DNA from: Caryophanales bacterium UBA743
GTDB taxonomy: Bacteria; Bacillota_I; Bacilli_A; RFN20; CAG-826
Assembly (NCBI GenBank): GCA_002297365.1
Contig: DBKT01000004.1
Span: 186,001-250,000, forward strand
Length of the DNA stretch: 64,000 nucleotides
Reading direction: 5' to 3'
Part shown: positions 61,574-64,000 of the stretch, piece after piece
Layout of the letters: every line of letters starts with the position of its first letter
How positions within the stretch are numbered: position 1 is the stretch's first letter
Translations under genes and position numbers: made by a program
The notes under the pieces: generated by a model
Database searches by the model: none
What the model was told of the DNA's origin: nothing
The model's input: the letters and a program-made list of their open reading frames with translations, nothing else

Positions 61574-62542
61574 ATGGCGACGAATCCTGTGACATATCTT
61601 GAAAATTCCTTTCTTGCGCCTCTTTTAGAAAAAGAGGGGCTTACTGATGTTTCCTATAACGGTTCAAAACTTTATTTCGTCACAAATTCCAAAGGCAGAG
61701 AAGAAAGCGATATCTCTTTGAAAAACGAAGAAGCGGGTTCTTTCCTTCGTCAGATTGCCAATGCGACAGAACGGCAATTCTCCTATTTAAATCCTATCCT
61801 TGATGTCAGTTTCGGGACATATCGGCTGAATGCCGTTAATAACTCGTTGGCAAGAATCGCGAACGAAAAAGCCTATACTTTTTCCCTTCGCATTGAAAGG
61901 AAAGGCTGCCAAATTGAGGAGAATTCCACTTTCTTGGATGAAAAAAGCAAAGCCATCATTCAAGAGCTGCTCGATAAAGAAGAATCCATCATCATCGGAG
62001 GATTGACAAGCTCTGGCAAGACGGAATTTGAGAAATATTGCCTTTACCATATGAAAAAAGGAACCCGTGTCATCGTTATCGACAACATTGAAGAATTGGA
62101 CATGTTGGAAATACCGAAATTGGATCTAACGACGTGGTTGGTGAATGAGCAAGCGCCTAAAATAGCTTCCTTTTCTTCCTTGATTCGGAATGCCTTAAGA
62201 AACAATCCAGACTATATCGTTGTCTCTGAAGCGAGGGGGGAAGAAATGCTGGATGCCTTAACGAGCGCTATGTCAGGGCACCCCATTTTAACGACGATTC
62301 ACGCCAAAGATGTAGAGGGGATGCCCGATCGCCTGGCTCGATTGGCAATGATTGGCAACCCAAATTTAAGGAAAGAGGAACTGATGGATGATATCGCCCA
62401 TCATCTTCATTATTACGTCTATCTTGCTAAAGAGACTTCCAAAGAAGGGACTATCCATCGTTATTTAAAGTCAATTTCCTATCTAGATGAAAAAGAAAAG
62501 AAACTTATCTCTCTTTATGAAAGGAGAACATATGAAGAATAG
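61574..62542 (+). CDS. tadA: type II/IV secretion ATPase, CpaF/TadA family
   Basis: 322 aa, shorter than usual CpaF (about 400-480), with the N-terminal domain reduced. Walker A is GGLTSSGKTE (usual GPTGSGKTT), Asp box IVIDNIEELDM, Walker B-region NPDYIVVSEARGEEMLDALTSAMSGHPILTTIHAKD with the conserved His. Powers assembly of Tad pili or related machines. AAGGAG binding site inside the preceding gene; overlaps tadB by 11 nt. Confidence 0.88.
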   Translation: MATNPVTYLENSFLAPLLEKEGLTDVSYNGSKLYFVTNSKGREESDISLKNEEAGSFLRQIANATERQFSYLNPILDVSFGTYRLNAVNNSLARIANEKAYTFSLRIERKGCQIEENSTFLDEKSKAIIQELLDKEESIIIGGLTSSGKTEFEKYCLYHMKKGTRVIVIDNIEELDMLEIPKLDLTTWLVNEQAPKIASFSSLIRNALRNNPDYIVVSEARGEEMLDALTSAMSGHPILTTIHAKDVEGMPDRLARLAMIGNPNLRKEELMDDIAHHLHYYVYLAKETSKEGTIHRYLKSISYLDEKEKKLISLYERRTYEE

Positions 62543-63269
62543 AATCCCTTTTTATATTGGAATATGCCTTTTGCTGGCCGCAGTTTGTTATTTGCTCACC
62601 TCGCGAATCATCTATGCCCTTTTGGTTTTGACGGTTGGAGTTCTCTTATTCCTTTTATTCATCGAACCTCTTGTCTCCAGATATCAAACGAAAATGAGAA
62701 AAGGAGAGGAAACATACCGTTTTATCCATTCTTTCGTCATCTCGCTAAGCGCTTCAAAATCCATGGACCTAGCTTTTCGGAATGCTGCTTATGGTCTTTC
62801 CGGAGAAGAAAAAGCAATCCTTGAAAGCGTTTCGGATAAGTCCTTTGACGAAAGATTGGAATATCTATCCAAATATTTCCAGACCGATATCTATCGCGTT
62901 TTTCTTTCTACCATTCGACTTTATGAAGAAGAAGGAGGGGAAATTCTTGATATAGCTTCCCCACTTCTTAAAGAAAGCACAGCGATAGAAGAAGATCGAA
63001 TCTCCCATTCAAAAAACGTGGTTACTTCTCTTGCTCAATTCTCTTCTCTCTGGCTTATGAGCCTATTGGTGATGGGAATTCTTCGCTTTGGGCTTTCATC
63101 CTTTTATCAGATGCTCGCCAATCATATCGGCTTTATCTTACTTGTTATGGCTTATTTCTTGATTGCCTATGTATCTTTTCTTCTTTTCGCCATAGGCATT
63201 ACAAAAGAAAAAATTCAGTTTAAGGGGGTTCAATTCCATGGTTTCAAAAAGAAAAAGCAGAATCATTGA
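62532..63269 (+). CDS. tadB: TadB-like inner-membrane platform protein
   Basis: 245 aa from ATG 62532 (AAAGGAGAA upstream). GspF/TadB topology: two N-terminal membrane helices, cytosolic helical domain (RFIHSFVISLSASKSMDLAFRNAA ... IRLYEEEGGEILDIASPLLKES), two C-terminal helices. Partner of TadC in a polytopic base that contacts the ATPase. Overlaps tadC by 32 nt. Confidence 0.82.
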   Translation: MKNRIPFYIGICLLLAAVCYLLTSRIIYALLVLTVGVLLFLLFIEPLVSRYQTKMRKGEETYRFIHSFVISLSASKSMDLAFRNAAYGLSGEEKAILESVSDKSFDERLEYLSKYFQTDIYRVFLSTIRLYEEEGGEILDIASPLLKESTAIEEDRISHSKNVVTSLAQFSSLWLMSLLVMGILRFGLSSFYQMLANHIGFILLVMAYFLIAYVSFLLFAIGITKEKIQFKGVQFHGFKKKKQNH

Positions 63270-63921
63270 GTTTTATAAGGAAGCAAAACTAAATCCGAAA
63301 ATAGAGCTTATGGTTTTGGGGATCGTTGATTTGTCTCTTCTCACTTTGGGGATTCTTCTTTATTTGAAAACAAAGCAAATTGCATGTTTGTTAGCAATGG
63401 GGGCTCTTCTTTTAGGAGCGAGCTATTATTTCTTAGGAAAGCCAAAGCGAATACTCGATAAGAAAAGGAAAGAACTAGAAAACGAATTCGTTCATATTTT
63501 CGCCTATTTTGAAATCTTCGTAAAAAACGGAAGACCCGTTTATAACGCTTTGGAGGATTGCCTTCGCTATGCCAGCAAAGGTTTATCGGAAAAGATGCGC
63601 GCTTTATTAGACGATATCGACCAAGACAAAAGCGTGGCTCCTTATATGAAATTTGCCGAAAATTTCACCAACTTAGAAATTCGTCAAGTGTTGGTTTCCG
63701 TTTACAAAATGTCCATTGAAGGAGGAGGAGAGGAGTATCTCGCCCAATTTGACACTCTCTTCCATTCCCTTTCGGTTTCAAAACGCCAGCAAACCTTGGA
63801 AAACGAGAAAAACCATTTTGGCAATTTCAATTTTCTGCCCTTGTTTGCTTCCGCCTTATCGATGGGCGTCATAGCCGTTTCTGTCGTTATTTTGATGGAG
63901 GAATACGCGAATGTCATCTAA
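63238..63921 (+). CDS. tadC: TadC-like inner-membrane platform protein
   Basis: 227 aa, second GspF-type protein: two N-terminal membrane helices, EFVHIFAYFEIFVKNGRPVYNALEDCLRYA and MSIEGGGEEYLAQFD in the cytosolic domain, and one clear C-terminal membrane segment. GGGGG ribosome binding site inside tadB. Overlaps the next ORF by 11 nt. Confidence 0.8.
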   Translation: MVSKRKSRIIEFYKEAKLNPKIELMVLGIVDLSLLTLGILLYLKTKQIACLLAMGALLLGASYYFLGKPKRILDKKRKELENEFVHIFAYFEIFVKNGRPVYNALEDCLRYASKGLSEKMRALLDDIDQDKSVAPYMKFAENFTNLEIRQVLVSVYKMSIEGGGEEYLAQFDTLFHSLSVSKRQQTLENEKNHFGNFNFLPLFASALSMGVIAVSVVILMEEYANVI

Positions 63922-64000
63922 TATCAGTTTCCTTTTGTCTTTGGCCTTTGTCTTATCGATGTTCGCTTATGCCGGAGACCTTTGCCATATGCAGATGGTT
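63911..64000 (+). CDS. start of a small membrane-anchored protein, cut by window end
   Basis: Frame open from ATG 63911 to the window end (30 codons): MSSNISFLLSLAFVLSMFAY then a short polar stretch. One hydrophobic segment near the start, like the 61174 gene; probable pseudopilin/TadE-like protein of the same locus. Overlaps tadC. Confidence 0.55.
   Translation, partial: MSSNISFLLSLAFVLSMFAYAGDLCHMQMV

Noticed and set aside
1..64000. CRISPR array or insertion sequence
   Set aside because: No regularly spaced direct repeats, transposase or terminal inverted repeats were seen on either strand.

Overview
The window is a gene-dense stretch of a low-to-moderate GC chromosome from a Firmicutes-type bacterium. 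Both strands are coding, with short ATGA/TAATG overlaps and few intergenic gaps. TGA is used as a stop and never read as Trp, so the code is the standard bacterial one and not the Mycoplasma code. Gene order (rqcH / gmk-priA-rsmB-rlmN-prpC-prkC-rpe / rpmB, groESL behind a CIRCE element, GlgC-GlgD pair, PotABCD) matches the Bacilli. Several genes usually present in that order are absent (rpoZ, coaBC, def, fmt, rsgA, thiN), and glycolysis uses a PPi-type phosphofructokinase. This suggests an uncultured, reduced, probably host-associated member of the Bacilli / Erysipelotrichia-Mollicutes neighbourhood. That placement is inferred from gene content only.

Layout: 1-2875 end of the ATP synthase operon (atpD partial, atpC) plus an ATP-grasp enzyme. 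2877-5670 minus-strand thiol-motif lipoprotein and the ribosome quality-control factor rqcH. 5738-14533 gmk, priA and a long translation/signalling operon, including an RsmB homologue that has lost both catalytic cysteines and a PASTA-less Ser/Thr kinase. 14589-21137 rpmB, glycogen operon glgCDA, leuS. 21255-26822 cofactor cluster (coaX, ECF S component, pepV, trmB, ytpR, pncB). 26961-31535 LacI-family regulator, groESL, tyrS. 31608-38094 second lipoprotein and the polyamine transporter potABCD. 38154-38491 tRNA-Cys, tRNA-Arg, tRNA-Pro. 38707-42464 mscS and neighbours, DUF3737 protein, PatB/MalY lyase. 42643-48779 cell-surface locus (repeat lipoprotein, 4-TM protein, circularly permuted GH3 enzyme) behind a cre-like operator. 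48881-54609 class II aldolase, PPi-PFK, DegV, pyrG, lipid kinase. 54696-59828 repeat-rich membrane protein, two CNNM/CorC proteins, guanylate kinase paralogue. 59951-64000 a compact Tad-like secretion/pilus locus that runs off the window end.

Two themes cross the window. First, at least eight first-in-operon genes have a TATAAT-like -10 box 6-9 nt before the start codon and no Shine-Dalgarno sequence, the signature of leaderless mRNAs; other genes carry normal ribosome binding sites. Second, known families appear in unusual forms: catalytically dead RsmB, HCD-type soluble PrkC, PotD with a C-terminal membrane anchor, GH3 with a membrane segment at each end, and a minimal Tad machine preceded by secreted proteins of unknown type. 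No CRISPR array, insertion sequence, rRNA or phage gene was seen.
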